This document shows positions 36,209-45,518 of a stretch of DNA of 64,000 bases, piece by piece. The stretch lies in assembly GCA_020026055.1 (NCBI GenBank), contig JAHHRA010000001.1, positions 1 to 64,000 of the forward strand, written 5' to 3'. Below the pieces are notes generated by a model, which did not search any database, had not been told where the DNA came from, and saw only the letters and a list, made by a program, of their open reading frames with translations. A program made the position numbers and the translations under genes. Position 1 is the stretch's first letter. Every line of letters starts with the position of its first letter. This stretch comes from Actinobacillus sp. Its GTDB lineage: Bacteria; Pseudomonadota; Gammaproteobacteria; Enterobacterales; Pasteurellaceae.

Positions 36209-36700
36209 CTACTCTATTGTCACATTCTCAATCACAATTTCTTCTTTCGGCACATCTTGATGATAACCATAATTCCCTGTTTTAACTTTGCTGATGTTAT
36301 CAACGATGTCCATACCATCAACAACTTTACCAAATACACAATAGCCCCAACCTTGTGCGGTTTTACTTTGATGGTCAAGGAAATAGTTATCTACTGTGTT
36401 AATGAAAAATTGTGCTGTTGCAGAATGCGGGTCATTCGTGCGAGCCATTGCGATAGTGCCACGTTTGTTAGAAAGACCATTGTCAGCTTCATTTGCGATG
36501 GGTGCTTTTGTTTGTTTTTCTGACATTCCTGATGTTAAACCACCACCTTGAATCATAAATCCATCAATTACACGATGAAAAATTGTGTTATTATAAAATC
36601 CATCTTTGCAATAGTTTAAAAAGTTTTCTGCCGTTGCAGGGGCCTTAGCAAAATCTAATTCTAATTTGATATCGCCGTAGTTAGTATGTAATGTGATCAT
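36209..36700 (-). CDS. ppiB: Cytoplasmic peptidyl-prolyl cis-trans isomerase B
   Basis: The 163-residue cyclophilin has no signal peptide and shows FHRVIDGFMIQGG, the MARTNDPHSATAQFFIN core and the C-terminal VFGKVVDGMDIVD motif. It speeds proline isomerisation in folding proteins. It diverges from cysS, as in H. influenzae. The 204-bp spacer between it and the transferase gene has only degenerate fragments resembling the palindrome centre. Confidence 0.97.
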   Translation of the reverse strand: MITLHTNYGDIKLELDFAKAPATAENFLNYCKDGFYNNTIFHRVIDGFMIQGGGLTSGMSEKQTKAPIANEADNGLSNKRGTIAMARTNDPHSATAQFFINTVDNYFLDHQSKTAQGWGYCVFGKVVDGMDIVDNISKVKTGNYGYHQDVPKEEIVIENVTIE

Positions 36701-36807
36701 TTTATTTTCCTATAATAGAGAAACATAGATAAAGAGAAGCATTATTTCATAAATTGCTAATAACTGCCAGAAAACACAATTTATTTTCCTACAACTGAGA
36801 AATTATT

Positions 36808-38193
36808 ATGTTAAAAATTTTCAATACTCTCTCTCGAGAAAAACAGCCCTTTGTACCACTTAATCCACCAAAAGTCGGAATGTATGTCTGCGGCGTAACT
36901 GTTTATGACCTTTGCCATATCGGACATGGGCGAACCTTTGTTTGTTTTGATATAGTTGCTCGCTACTTGCGTTACTTAGGTTATGATTTAAACTATGTAC
37001 GAAATATTACTGATGTCGATGATAAAATCATCAAACGAGCATTAGAAAATGGCGAAAGTTGTGATGAATTAGTCAATCGTATGCTAAAAGAAATGCACAG
37101 CGATTTCGCCGCTCTCAATATTCTCCCACCTAATGCAGAACCTCGTGCGACTCATCACATTAATGAAATTATCGCATTGACAAAGTGCCTTCTTAACAAA
37201 AACCATGCTTATGTAGCAGAAAATGGTGATGTAATGTTTGACGTATTGAGCTTTAACGAATATGGTAAACTTTCTCGCCAAAACCTCGAGCAACTCCAAG
37301 CAGGTGCAAGCGAACGAATAGAAATTTCAACAATCAAGAAAAATCCAATGGATTTTGTTCTTTGGAAGATGTCTAAACCCAATGAACCTAGTTGGGATTC
37401 GCCATGGGGCAAAGGTCGCCCAGGTTGGCATATCGAATGCTCAGCAATGAACAGTCAAGCACTGGGTACGCATTTTGATATTCATGGCGGCGGCAGCGAT
37501 TTAATGTTTCCACACCATGAAAACGAAATAGCTCAATCTTGCTGTGCTTTCAACACGCCCTATGTCAATTTCTGGATGCATAGCGGAATGATTATGGTCA
37601 ACCAAGAAAAGATGTCAAAATCGCTCGGAAACTTCTTCACCATTCGTGATGTCCTTGCTCACTATGCGCCTGAAACCGTGCGTTATTTTCTCCTCAGCAC
37701 CCATTACCGCAGCCCATTAAACTATACTGAGGAAAACCTCAATCTTGCTCAAACCGCCCTTGAACGCCTTTACACGGCATTACGTGGTACCGATAAAAAT
37801 ACTGTTGCGAAAGGTGGTGAGCAATTTGTCGCTGCTTTTGAAAACGCAATGAATGACGATTTCAACACGCCAAATGCTTTTTCTGTCCTATTTGACCTTG
37901 CTCGCGAAGTCAACACGCTCAAAGCTCAAAGTGCCGACGAAGCACACGCTCTCGCTGCTCGCTTACGTCAACTAGCAGGCATCCTCGGCTTATTAGAAAA
38001 CGACCCTGATACTTTCCTAAAAGGCAATGCACAGGATGACGATGTTGCCACTATTGAGTCTCTCATCGCCCAACGCAACCTTGCTCGCCAAAACAAAGAC
38101 TGGGCAAAAGCCGACGAAGCTCGAAATGCACTTAAAGCGATGAATGTAATTTTAGAAGACACAGCAACAGGCACAATTTGGCGAAAAGGTTAA
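36808..38193 (+). CDS. cysS: Cysteinyl-tRNA synthetase
   Basis: The 461-residue class I synthetase shows the zinc/HIGH region VCGVTVYDLCHIGHGRTF (28-45), the GWHIECSAM zinc segment and the KMSKS loop EKMSKSLGNFF. It charges tRNA-Cys. Length is normal for the monomeric enzyme. A perfect intergenic palindrome lies 25 bp after the stop and may end the transcript. Confidence 0.98.
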   Translation: MLKIFNTLSREKQPFVPLNPPKVGMYVCGVTVYDLCHIGHGRTFVCFDIVARYLRYLGYDLNYVRNITDVDDKIIKRALENGESCDELVNRMLKEMHSDFAALNILPPNAEPRATHHINEIIALTKCLLNKNHAYVAENGDVMFDVLSFNEYGKLSRQNLEQLQAGASERIEISTIKKNPMDFVLWKMSKPNEPSWDSPWGKGRPGWHIECSAMNSQALGTHFDIHGGGSDLMFPHHENEIAQSCCAFNTPYVNFWMHSGMIMVNQEKMSKSLGNFFTIRDVLAHYAPETVRYFLLSTHYRSPLNYTEENLNLAQTALERLYTALRGTDKNTVAKGGEQFVAAFENAMNDDFNTPNAFSVLFDLAREVNTLKAQSADEAHALAARLRQLAGILGLLENDPDTFLKGNAQDDDVATIESLIAQRNLARQNKDWAKADEARNALKAMNVILEDTATGTIWRKG

Positions 38194-38217
38194 TTTTCAG
38201 CGAAAAGATGCAACAAC

Positions 38218-38259
38218 ACGCCTTGAAATTCAGGAAAATTTTTCTGAATTTCAAGGCGT
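38218..38259. repeat. Intergenic palindrome, copy B (perfect)
   Basis: Perfect 16-bp arms, ACGCCTTGAAATTCAG (38218-38233) and CTGAATTTCAAGGCGT (38244-38259), flank GAAAATTTTT. It is the best copy of the family and lies 25 bp after cysS. The 400-bp gene-free stretch 38194-38593 also holds copy C; between the two I see only AT-rich sequence with no open frame of note. Confidence 0.85.
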
Positions 38260-38526
38260 AAACTAAAAATAACGCTTTCAGCTCAATTGCGATTGTAGAG
38301 TAACTTTCCCAAAGTCTTCAACACATCAAAGCTCTAAACAACTCACTTTCGTAGTTAGAAGTTTTCAATTTATTAAGTCATTAAATATAGCAAGTTTACG
38401 GAAAAGTCGTTAAAAAGTTTCCAAACGAAGAAAAGCGATTTATCCAACGTCCTTTCTTGTTGCACCCTTTTTGTGCAAGCAACAAGAAAGTGCTCGATAG
38501 ACGAGATTTGAATAAAAAGACTAACC

Positions 38527-38567
38527 ACGCCCCAAAATCAGGAAAACTTTGCTGAAAATCAAGGCGT
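38527..38567. repeat. Intergenic palindrome, copy C
   Basis: Ends ACGCC and GGCGT and the centre GGAAAACTTTGC match the family, with some arm mismatches (CCCAAAATCAG against CTGAAAATCAA). It lies 27 bp beyond the trpS stop on the minus strand, a place fitting transcript termination. Confidence 0.7.
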
Positions 38568-38593
38568 GATCTTCTACATTTTGCTGTGTTGAG

Positions 38594-39592
38594 CTATTTC
38601 ACAAATCCAATAGCGTGATACACTTTTTGCAAAGTAGCTTGAGCACGTTTTTGTGCTTTTTCTGCACCCACTTTGGCAATGTGCTGAAGCAATGTTTCAT
38701 CACTACGAAAGTGATAGTAACGCGCTTGAAGTTCGCTCAACATTGTGCTGCAAGCCTCAGCAACTTCACTTTTTAAATGACCATACATTTTGCCTTCAAA
38801 TTCTGTTTCAAGTTCGGCAATGCTTTTGCCTGTAATACCTGAAAGGATATCTAGCAAATTAGAAACACCTGCTTTGTTTTCAACATCATAGCGAATCAAC
38901 GGTGGTTCGTCAGAATCCGTTACTGCTCGTTTGATTTTCTTAACAACAGCTTTCGGATCTTCAAGTAACCCAATTACATTGCTTCGATTATCATCAGATT
39001 TTGACATTTTCTTGTTTGGCTCTTGTAGCGACATCACTCTTGCCCCTGCTTTTGCGGTAAAAACATTAGGAATAGTGAAAATATCACCGTAGAGTTTGTT
39101 GAAACGCTCAGCAATATCGCGAGTAATTTCAAGATGTTGACGTTGGTCTTCACCAACTGGCACCTGGCTTGTTTGATACAGTAAAATATCAGCAGCCATT
39201 AACACAGGATAAGTGAATAAGCCAACGTTGATATTGTCAGCATGGCGAGCAGATTTATCTTTGAATTGAGTCATTCGACTCATTTCACCAAAATAGGTAT
39301 AACAATTAAGTACCCATGCAAGCTGGGTGTGTTCAGAAACATGTGATTGAATGAAAATTGTGCTTTTTTCGGGATCCACACCACAGGCTAAATAAAGAGC
39401 GAGAACATCAAAAGTCGCTCGGCGCAATTTTTCAGGATCTTGGCGGACAGTAATAGCGTGTTGATCAACAATGCAGAAAAGGCATTCGTATTCATCTTGC
39501 ATTTTCACCCATTGGCGTAACGCACCAAGGTAGTTGCCAATAGTGAGTTCACCTGAGGGTTGGACGCCACTAAAAACGATGGGTTTTGTCAT
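38594..39592 (-). CDS. trpS: Tryptophanyl-tRNA synthetase
   Basis: The 332-residue class I synthetase has the HIGH-equivalent PSGELTIGNYLGAL (14-27) and the KMSKS loop NKKMSKSDDNRSNVI. It is the last gene of rpe-gph-trpS, with a 19-bp gap after gph. This order is the same as in the E. coli dam-rpe-gph-trpS region, without dam here. Confidence 0.98.
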   Translation of the reverse strand: MTKPIVFSGVQPSGELTIGNYLGALRQWVKMQDEYECLFCIVDQHAITVRQDPEKLRRATFDVLALYLACGVDPEKSTIFIQSHVSEHTQLAWVLNCYTYFGEMSRMTQFKDKSARHADNINVGLFTYPVLMAADILLYQTSQVPVGEDQRQHLEITRDIAERFNKLYGDIFTIPNVFTAKAGARVMSLQEPNKKMSKSDDNRSNVIGLLEDPKAVVKKIKRAVTDSDEPPLIRYDVENKAGVSNLLDILSGITGKSIAELETEFEGKMYGHLKSEVAEACSTMLSELQARYYHFRSDETLLQHIAKVGAEKAQKRAQATLQKVYHAIGFVK

Positions 39593-39611
39593 AAATATCC
39601 TTATTTTTACA

Positions 39612-40289
39612 TTAATCTAAAATAGTTAAAATTTCAGCGAAATCATCAAATACCCAATCAGGACGAGCATCCACAATTGGTTGGTTATAATTATAACCGT
39701 AAGTTAAACCAATTACAGGGCAGCCTGCGTGGTTAGCCGCGATGATGTCATTTTTAGAGTCGCCGACAAACAGCATTTGTTTTGGTAAAATCCCGTATTT
39801 ACCACAAATATAAAATAATGGTGCAGGATGTGGTTTGATAGCAGGCAAGCTTTGTCCACCGAGAGTATCACTAAATAAATCGGCGATACCAAACGCAGCA
39901 AGGACAGGCTTAACATGAATAGTAGGCTTATTCGTAATCACTACTAGAGTGTAGCCTTTTTGTTTGAGGATTTCGAGTGTTGCTTTGACATTTGGAAATA
40001 ATTGGCTTTTATTGCAAATATTTTGCCCATAGTAATAATTAAATTTTGCGATAATTTCATTGCGATCTTGTGCAGTAATTTTTATTGAATGTTGTTTAGT
40101 TGCCCAATCGATAGCATTAGCAATCAAAATAGATGCCCCTTGACCGATCCAATTCAAAACTTGCGTCGCTGGTGCTTCAGGTAAATGCAAATCTGCTAAC
40201 GCTAAATTGATGGAAAGAGTTAAATCAGGCAAACTATTAACTAATGTACCATCAAGATCAAAACCGATAACTTTGAATAGTTTATTCAT
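39612..40289 (-). CDS. gph: Phosphoglycolate phosphatase
   Basis: The 225-residue HAD-family hydrolase has the nucleophile motif GFDLDGTLVNSLPDL (8-22), motif II TNKP and motif III/IV GDSKNDIIAANHAG. It removes phosphate from 2-phosphoglycolate, a by-product of repair of oxidised DNA ends. It lies 23 bp after rpe. Confidence 0.95.
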   Translation of the reverse strand: MNKLFKVIGFDLDGTLVNSLPDLTLSINLALADLHLPEAPATQVLNWIGQGASILIANAIDWATKQHSIKITAQDRNEIIAKFNYYYGQNICNKSQLFPNVKATLEILKQKGYTLVVITNKPTIHVKPVLAAFGIADLFSDTLGGQSLPAIKPHPAPLFYICGKYGILPKQMLFVGDSKNDIIAANHAGCPVIGLTYGYNYNQPIVDARPDWVFDDFAEILTILD

Positions 40290-40312
40290 TTCTTTTTCCT
40301 TTTTTAGTATGG

Positions 40313-40981
40313 CTAAATTTTAGCTAATTCTGTTCGCATCGCATTAATGACAGCGTGATAATCAGATTGTCCAAAAATTGCCGACCCTGCCACGAACATA
40401 TCCGCACCCGCGACAGCAATCTCTCGAATATTATCAACTTTCACACCACCATCAATTTCAAGGCGAATATCTCGCCCACTGGCATCAATTCTTTCACGCA
40501 CTTGACGCAACTTTTGCAAAGTTTGCGGAATAAAGGATTGCCCACCAAATCCAGGATTCACTGACATCAATAAGATGCTATCAAGTTTATCTAGCGTGTA
40601 ATCTAAATAGCTTAAAGGCGTTGCGGGGTTGAAAACTAAGCCTGCTTTGCAACCACAATCTTTAATCAATTGAAGAGTGCGATCAATATGCTCACTTGCT
40701 TCAGGGTGAAAAGTGATATAAGTTGCGCCTGCTTTTGCGAAATCTGGAATAATGCGATCCACAGGCTTTACCATTAAATGCACATCAATAGGAGCAATAA
40801 TTCCATAATCTCGCAAGGCTTGGCAAACAGGTGCACCAAAAGTTAAATTCGGTACATAATGATTATCCATCACATCAAAATGCACTACATCTGCTCCTGC
40901 ATCTAATACCGCTTGGACATCTTCACCAATGCGGGCAAGATCGGCAGATAAAATAGAAGGGGCTATTAAATAAGGCTTCAC
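40313..40981 (-). CDS. rpe: Ribulose-phosphate 3-epimerase
   Basis: The 222-residue TIM-barrel enzyme interconverts ribulose-5-phosphate and xylulose-5-phosphate, downstream of the zwf-pgl-gnd products encoded elsewhere in the window. Family motifs VVHFDVMDNHYVPNLTFGAP, VHLMV, MSVNPGFGGQSFIP and EIDGGV are intact. It heads the rpe-gph-trpS operon. Confidence 0.98.
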   Translation of the reverse strand: MKPYLIAPSILSADLARIGEDVQAVLDAGADVVHFDVMDNHYVPNLTFGAPVCQALRDYGIIAPIDVHLMVKPVDRIIPDFAKAGATYITFHPEASEHIDRTLQLIKDCGCKAGLVFNPATPLSYLDYTLDKLDSILLMSVNPGFGGQSFIPQTLQKLRQVRERIDASGRDIRLEIDGGVKVDNIREIAVAGADMFVAGSAIFGQSDYHAVINAMRTELAKI

Positions 40982-41122
40982 TTTGTTTTCTCCTTAAATC
41001 TTTAACGATTGAAAACAGATTGATCTATCAAAAATTATCCTAGTTTACCACGAGCAGCCCAATTTAGAATGTAGCGTTGAATAAATTACTTTTATTATCT
41101 TTGCTTTCATCACTGAATTTAA

Positions 41123-41138
41123 CGTGATTTCAATCACA
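41123..41138 (+). promoter_or_regulatory. Candidate CRP site upstream of the opine dehydrogenase operon
   Basis: CGTGA-TTTCAA-TCACA differs from the CRP consensus TGTGA-N6-TCACA at one position and is itself a near-palindrome. It lies 85 bp upstream of the start codon. Confidence 0.55.
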
Positions 41139-41222
41139 AAACACAAATAGAATCATTACATTCCTTTAAAAAAGGCATTACTATTACCCGTCTTAAAAAC
41201 AACTACAATTAAGGAGAAAACG

Positions 41223-42332
41223 ATGACTAAACGTGTTTCTATTATTGGTTCTGGTAATGCGGGCTTAACTGCAGCCTACCATTTTTCTTTAAACGGTGCC
41301 GAAGTTTGCCTTTATGGTGCAGCTGGATTTGACCAACCTTTGAAGGATATTGAAGACAAAGGCGGCATTGAAGCCTTAAGTGAACTAAATAGTGTCAAAC
41401 TTGCTTTTGCAGGCTTCCAAAAAATTACTAAAATCACACGTGATCTAAAAGAAGCGATTGACTTTGCAGATATCTTAATCTTACCTGTACCTTCTTTTGC
41501 TCAAGAACCTCTTTTCGCCAACATGTTGCCATACTTAAAAAATGGTCAAATTGTGATGTTAATGCCAGGTAACTATGGTTCATTAGTGTTAAACAAAATG
41601 AAAAAAGACCAAGGTTACACTGATTTAGACATTACTTTTGTCGATGCGATTTCTATTCCATGGGCAACACGTATCTGTGGTCCTGCAGAATTAGCGATTC
41701 TTGGCATGAAAGAATTCTTACCTGTAGCTGCATTACCTGCTTCTCGTACTCAAGGTGCTATTGCTAAATTACAACCTATCTTTCCACTAAAACTTGAGGC
41801 AATACAGAATGTGATCGCCGCAGGGTTAGAAAATATCAACTACGGTGGACACCCATTATTAACCACATTAAATATGGGTCTTTTAGAAAATTTCGGAGGT
41901 AAATTCAACTACTATAAAGATTGCTGTTCAATCGCAACAGCTCGTGCAGCAGCAAAAATGGAAGAAGAACGTCAAGCTATCGGCAAAGCTTTAGGACTGA
42001 ACCTACGCACCGAATTAGAAATGATGAATGCATTATATGCGATGGATTGCAAAACTGTTTACGAAGTTAACCGTACTTCTGAAACACACGGTAAATTAAA
42101 CAGTGCACCAGATTCATCAACACACCGCTACATCACGGAAGATGCCGCATATCTACTTGTCCCTTGTTATGAATTTGGCAAACTTTTAGGTGTAGAGACA
42201 ACTATCATCACTTCTTGCTTGCACATTGATAATGCTTATAACGATACTAATTATTTCGAAACAGGTCGCACACTCTTTAAAATGGGCTTAGCAGGCATGA
42301 GCGTTGCTGAAATGATGGCTTTTGTAGCTTAA
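41223..42332 (+). CDS. NAD/NADP octopine/nopaline dehydrogenase family protein
   Basis: The 369-residue protein has an N-terminal Rossmann fold (VSIIGSGNAGLTAAYHFSLN, residues 5-24) and a C-terminal helical domain of the opine-dehydrogenase type, with the likely catalytic histidine in NINYGGHPLLT (about residue 216). Such enzymes join or split an amino acid and a 2-oxo acid by reductive amination. The substrate cannot be told. It lies 11 bp before a YfcC-type transporter, so the pair is probably an operon that moves and converts one compound. A candidate CRP site upstream suggests use as a carbon or nitrogen source. Confidence 0.82.
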   Translation: MTKRVSIIGSGNAGLTAAYHFSLNGAEVCLYGAAGFDQPLKDIEDKGGIEALSELNSVKLAFAGFQKITKITRDLKEAIDFADILILPVPSFAQEPLFANMLPYLKNGQIVMLMPGNYGSLVLNKMKKDQGYTDLDITFVDAISIPWATRICGPAELAILGMKEFLPVAALPASRTQGAIAKLQPIFPLKLEAIQNVIAAGLENINYGGHPLLTTLNMGLLENFGGKFNYYKDCCSIATARAAAKMEEERQAIGKALGLNLRTELEMMNALYAMDCKTVYEVNRTSETHGKLNSAPDSSTHRYITEDAAYLLVPCYEFGKLLGVETTIITSCLHIDNAYNDTNYFETGRTLFKMGLAGMSVAEMMAFVA

Positions 42333-42343
42333 GGAAGCACTCG

Positions 42344-43759
42344 ATGAAATTAAAGAAATTTAAGTTTAATTTTCCAAGCACTTACACTATCTTAATGGTG
42401 CTTACCGCTTTAATGGCAGTTTTAACCTATATTATTCCCGCTGGCGAATATGAAATGGTTAAAAATGAAGTACTCAATAAATTAGTCCCAATAGTTGGAA
42501 CTTATCACGAAATCAAAGCCACTCCACAAGGAATTATAGATGTGCTAATGGCACCAATTCAAGGCTTCTATAACCCAGCGACTGCTGAAGCTCGTGCGGT
42601 GGATATTGCCGTGTTCGTTATCATTATTGGTGCTTATTTGTCTGTAGTTACCGAAACTGGAGCAATTGACGCAGGTATCGCCAAAGTGATGGCTCGATTA
42701 AAAGGGCGGGAACAATGGATGATCCCTATTCTTATGGCGTTATTCGCAATGGGCGGTACGGTTTATGGTATGGCAGAAGAAACATTGCCATTCTACACAA
42801 TCCTTGTGCCAATTATGCTAGCAGCGGGTTATGACACTGTAGTTGGGGCGGCAATTGTAATGGTAGGGGCTGGTATTGGCTGCCTTGGCTCAACTATTAA
42901 CCCATTTGCCACTGTTGTTGCTTCCAATGCTGCCTATATCAACTTTTTAGATGGAATTGGGATCCGTGTGGCGATTTTAGTGGTTGGCTGGCTTATGTGT
43001 ACCATTTTTGTAATGCGTTATGCTGCTAAAATCAAAGCTGATCCAGCCAAATCGGTCACTTACAAAAATCTTAACGATGACAAAGCCCATTTCTTAGGTC
43101 AATCAAACCAAGAAATTCCTGAGTTCACACTACGCCGTAAAATCATTTTGGCTGAATTTGCGTTAACTTTTGGCGTGATGATCTGGGGTGTGTCCTCTAA
43201 AGGTTGGTGGATGGGCGAATTATCCACACTCTTTATCGGCTCAAGTATTTTGGCAGGCATCCTAGCTGGTATGTCTGAAAAAACTTTCAGCAACCGCTTT
43301 ATCACAGGTGCTCAAGATTTGTTAGGAGTTGCGTTAATCATCGTGATTGCACGAGGTATCGTGGTAGTAATGGATAACGGGCATATCACTCATACTATTC
43401 TTCACTACACCGAAAGTTGGTTAGCAGGATTACCACCTATACCATTCATCAATGCCATTTACTGGATTGAAGCGATGCTGTGCTTAATTGTGCCATCATC
43501 TTCAGGGCTTGCCGTCCTTTCAATGCCAATCTTCGCACCACTTGCTGATTTTGCCCACGTTAGTCGTGAAATGGTCGTAACCGCTTATCAAAGTGCTTCA
43601 GGTTTACCAAACCTTATTACTCCGACTTCAGGTGTAGTCATGGGAGGACTTGCCTTAAGCCATGTACCTTACGTCACTTGGTGTAAATGGATTGCACCAT
43701 TACTTGCAGGGCTTATTGTGATGATAATGATATTGCTCAGTATCGGCGTCATGCTATAA
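42344..43759 (+). CDS. YfcC family membrane transporter
   Basis: The 471-residue protein has about 11-12 hydrophobic segments and the YfcC/C4-dicarboxylate-anaerobic-carrier features: FPSTYTILMVLTALMAVLTY, IIPAGEYE and GMAEETLPFYTILVPIMLAAGYD. H. influenzae and E. coli homologues are annotated as basic amino acid antiporters, but substrates are poorly shown. Coupling to the opine dehydrogenase points to an amino acid or amino acid conjugate. Palindrome D follows 24 bp after the stop. Confidence 0.88.
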   Translation: MKLKKFKFNFPSTYTILMVLTALMAVLTYIIPAGEYEMVKNEVLNKLVPIVGTYHEIKATPQGIIDVLMAPIQGFYNPATAEARAVDIAVFVIIIGAYLSVVTETGAIDAGIAKVMARLKGREQWMIPILMALFAMGGTVYGMAEETLPFYTILVPIMLAAGYDTVVGAAIVMVGAGIGCLGSTINPFATVVASNAAYINFLDGIGIRVAILVVGWLMCTIFVMRYAAKIKADPAKSVTYKNLNDDKAHFLGQSNQEIPEFTLRRKIILAEFALTFGVMIWGVSSKGWWMGELSTLFIGSSILAGILAGMSEKTFSNRFITGAQDLLGVALIIVIARGIVVVMDNGHITHTILHYTESWLAGLPPIPFINAIYWIEAMLCLIVPSSSGLAVLSMPIFAPLADFAHVSREMVVTAYQSASGLPNLITPTSGVVMGGLALSHVPYVTWCKWIAPLLAGLIVMIMILLSIGVML

Positions 43760-43783
43760 GGCTAAATTTAGCCAACTCAATTT

Positions 43784-43824
43784 ATGCCACCAAATTCAGA
43801 AAAATTTTCCGAATTTGGTGGCGT
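43784..43824. repeat. Intergenic palindrome, copy D
   Basis: Arms ATGCCACCAAATTCAG and CCGAATTTGGTGGCGT pair at 14 of 16 positions around AAAAATTTT. CATTTTTTATT follows on the plus strand, so it could terminate the YfcC operon. Confidence 0.8.
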
Positions 43825-43833
43825 CATTTTTTA

Positions 43834-43847
43834 TTGATATAAATCAA
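43834..43847 (+). promoter_or_regulatory. Candidate FNR site upstream of nrfA
   Basis: TTGAT-ATAA-ATCAA is an exact FNR inverted repeat (TTGAT-N4-ATCAA). It lies 113 bp upstream of nrfA, fitting anaerobic induction of nitrite reductase. Confidence 0.65.
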
Positions 43848-43873
43848 TAAAAAGTTATTTTTTCTGAACTTTC

Positions 43874-43897
43874 TGAGTAATTGAGAATTATTACTCA
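43874..43897. promoter_or_regulatory. Inverted repeat in the nrfA promoter region
   Basis: TGAGTAAT and ATTACTCA form 8-bp perfect arms around an 8-base spacer. Each arm holds a sequence close to a NarP/NarL heptamer, but the 7-2-7 spacing is not met. It may be a response-regulator site; this is a weak assignment. A possible TTGACA (43913) with TATTCG 17 bp on lies just downstream. Confidence 0.35.
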
Positions 43898-43960
43898 ATT
43901 TGTGTTTATTTTTTGACATAGAATACCGCAGGGTTTATTCGTACTTGATAAGGTGATTTT

Positions 43961-45466
43961 ATGCAATTTAAATTCAACAAATCCTTGGGAATACAAATCC
44001 CAGTCATTGCTATTCTAACTTTAGTAATGAATATTGGTCAGGCAACAGAACAGACTTATACAACTACTAGCGACAAATATCCTACTCCTCTCTCTGAACT
44101 TGCTAAACCTTCTAATATCAAAATTCAAGCCAAAAATTCTCAATTTAACCAAAATTATTCCCGTCAATATCAAAGCTGGGAAACGACTTCGCAAAGCACA
44201 AAAATCAAATCTGCATTAGAAGAAGATCCACGCTTGATTGTGCTTTGGGGAGGCTATGGTTTTTCCAAGGAATACAATAAACCACGTGGCCACTATTACA
44301 CTATCACCGACGTTCGAAATATTTTGCGAACAGGTGCACCAATAACTCTGACGGATGGTCCGATGCCAATGGCATGCTGGACATGCAAAGGAACTGATGT
44401 GCCACGTTTAATTGCTGAATGGGGTGAAAAAGACTTTTTTTCAGGGAAATGGGCAAAAGGAGGCAATCAAATTGTCAATTCTGTTGGCTGTGCGGATTGC
44501 CACGCCACTGACAATGCGGATTTCAAAGCGGGCAAGCCAGCGCTAAACATCGCCCGTCCGCATGTCAAACGTGCCTTGGACGTCATTGGTCAAAACTTTG
44601 ATAAGTTAGATCAAAATGCCAAACGCACCGCCGTCTGCGCAAATTGCCACGTAGAATATTATTTCGATAAAAACGGCGTGAATAATGTCGTTTTCCCTTG
44701 GTTTAACGGCTTGAAAGTCGAGGAAATGGAAAAATTCTACGACGATATTCAATTTAGCGATTGGACGCATTCACTTTCTAAAGCTCCGATGCTCAAGGCG
44801 CAGCACCCTGATTTTGAAATTTGGTCAATGGGCATGCACGGCAAAAATAATGTGAGCTGTGCCGATTGCCACATGCCGAAAGTGCAAGGCGCTGACGGCA
44901 AGGTTTACACCGATCACAACATCGGCAATCCGTTTAATGCGTTTGAAAATACCTGCGCGAATTGCCACCATCAAAGCAAAGAGACCTTGCGCAGCATCGT
45001 GAAATCGCGCAAGCAAAATATCAAAGACGTGATGCTCAAATTAGAAGATCAGCTCGTGAAAGCGCACTTTGAAGCAAAAGCCGCTTGGGACGCGGGCGCG
45101 ACTTCACCAGAAATGCAACCGGCTTTGACGGCAATTCGTCACGCCCAATGGCGTTGGGACTACGCTGCAGCAAGCCACGGCGGTTATATGCACGCGCCAG
45201 ATGTGGTCTTGCAAGTGTTAGGCACGGGATTGGATCGCGTCGCAACTGCGCGTGCTGAGTTAGCAGTCATTTTGACGAAGCACGGTGTGAAAACTCCTGT
45301 TCAAATTCCAGATATTTCAACGGCAGAAAATGCGTGGAAAGTGATGGGAATTGATATTCAAAAAGAACGGGATAAAAAAGCAAAATTCTTAAAAGAAGTA
45401 GTGCCTGACTGGAATAAACAGGCAATCCAAAAAGGGTTAATCGATACTCCCCCGCCAGCAAAATAA
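43961..45466 (+). CDS. nrfA: Ammonia-forming cytochrome c nitrite reductase
   Basis: The 501-residue periplasmic pentahaem enzyme reduces nitrite to ammonium with six electrons. After the signal peptide (about 1-28) come the active-site haem motif CWTCK, with lysine as the haem ligand, and four CxxCH motifs (CADCH, CANCH, CADCH, CANCH). The family calcium/active-site region VEYYFDKNG is present. The first third is AT-rich like the rest of the window, whereas from about 44480 on the sequence is much richer in G+C, which suggests a recombination joint inside the gene. Confidence 0.98.
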   Translation: MQFKFNKSLGIQIPVIAILTLVMNIGQATEQTYTTTSDKYPTPLSELAKPSNIKIQAKNSQFNQNYSRQYQSWETTSQSTKIKSALEEDPRLIVLWGGYGFSKEYNKPRGHYYTITDVRNILRTGAPITLTDGPMPMACWTCKGTDVPRLIAEWGEKDFFSGKWAKGGNQIVNSVGCADCHATDNADFKAGKPALNIARPHVKRALDVIGQNFDKLDQNAKRTAVCANCHVEYYFDKNGVNNVVFPWFNGLKVEEMEKFYDDIQFSDWTHSLSKAPMLKAQHPDFEIWSMGMHGKNNVSCADCHMPKVQGADGKVYTDHNIGNPFNAFENTCANCHHQSKETLRSIVKSRKQNIKDVMLKLEDQLVKAHFEAKAAWDAGATSPEMQPALTAIRHAQWRWDYAAASHGGYMHAPDVVLQVLGTGLDRVATARAELAVILTKHGVKTPVQIPDISTAENAWKVMGIDIQKERDKKAKFLKEVVPDWNKQAIQKGLIDTPPPAK

Positions 45467-45482
45467 TGATTGAAGCTCATCC

Positions 45483-45518
45483 TGCCAGCCTGCAAGCGGT
45501 CGTCCCTGCGGACTGGCA
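45483..45518 (+). promoter_or_regulatory. Stem-loop between nrfA and nrfB
   Basis: TGCCAGCCTGCA (45483-45494) and TGCGGACTGGCA (45507-45518) form a 12-bp stem with one mismatch and one G-T pair, around a 12-base loop. GCAAGCGGT, close to the Actinobacillus-type uptake word, overlaps the stem and loop. No T-run follows, so RNA stabilisation of nrfA or partial attenuation is likelier than termination. Confidence 0.55.
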
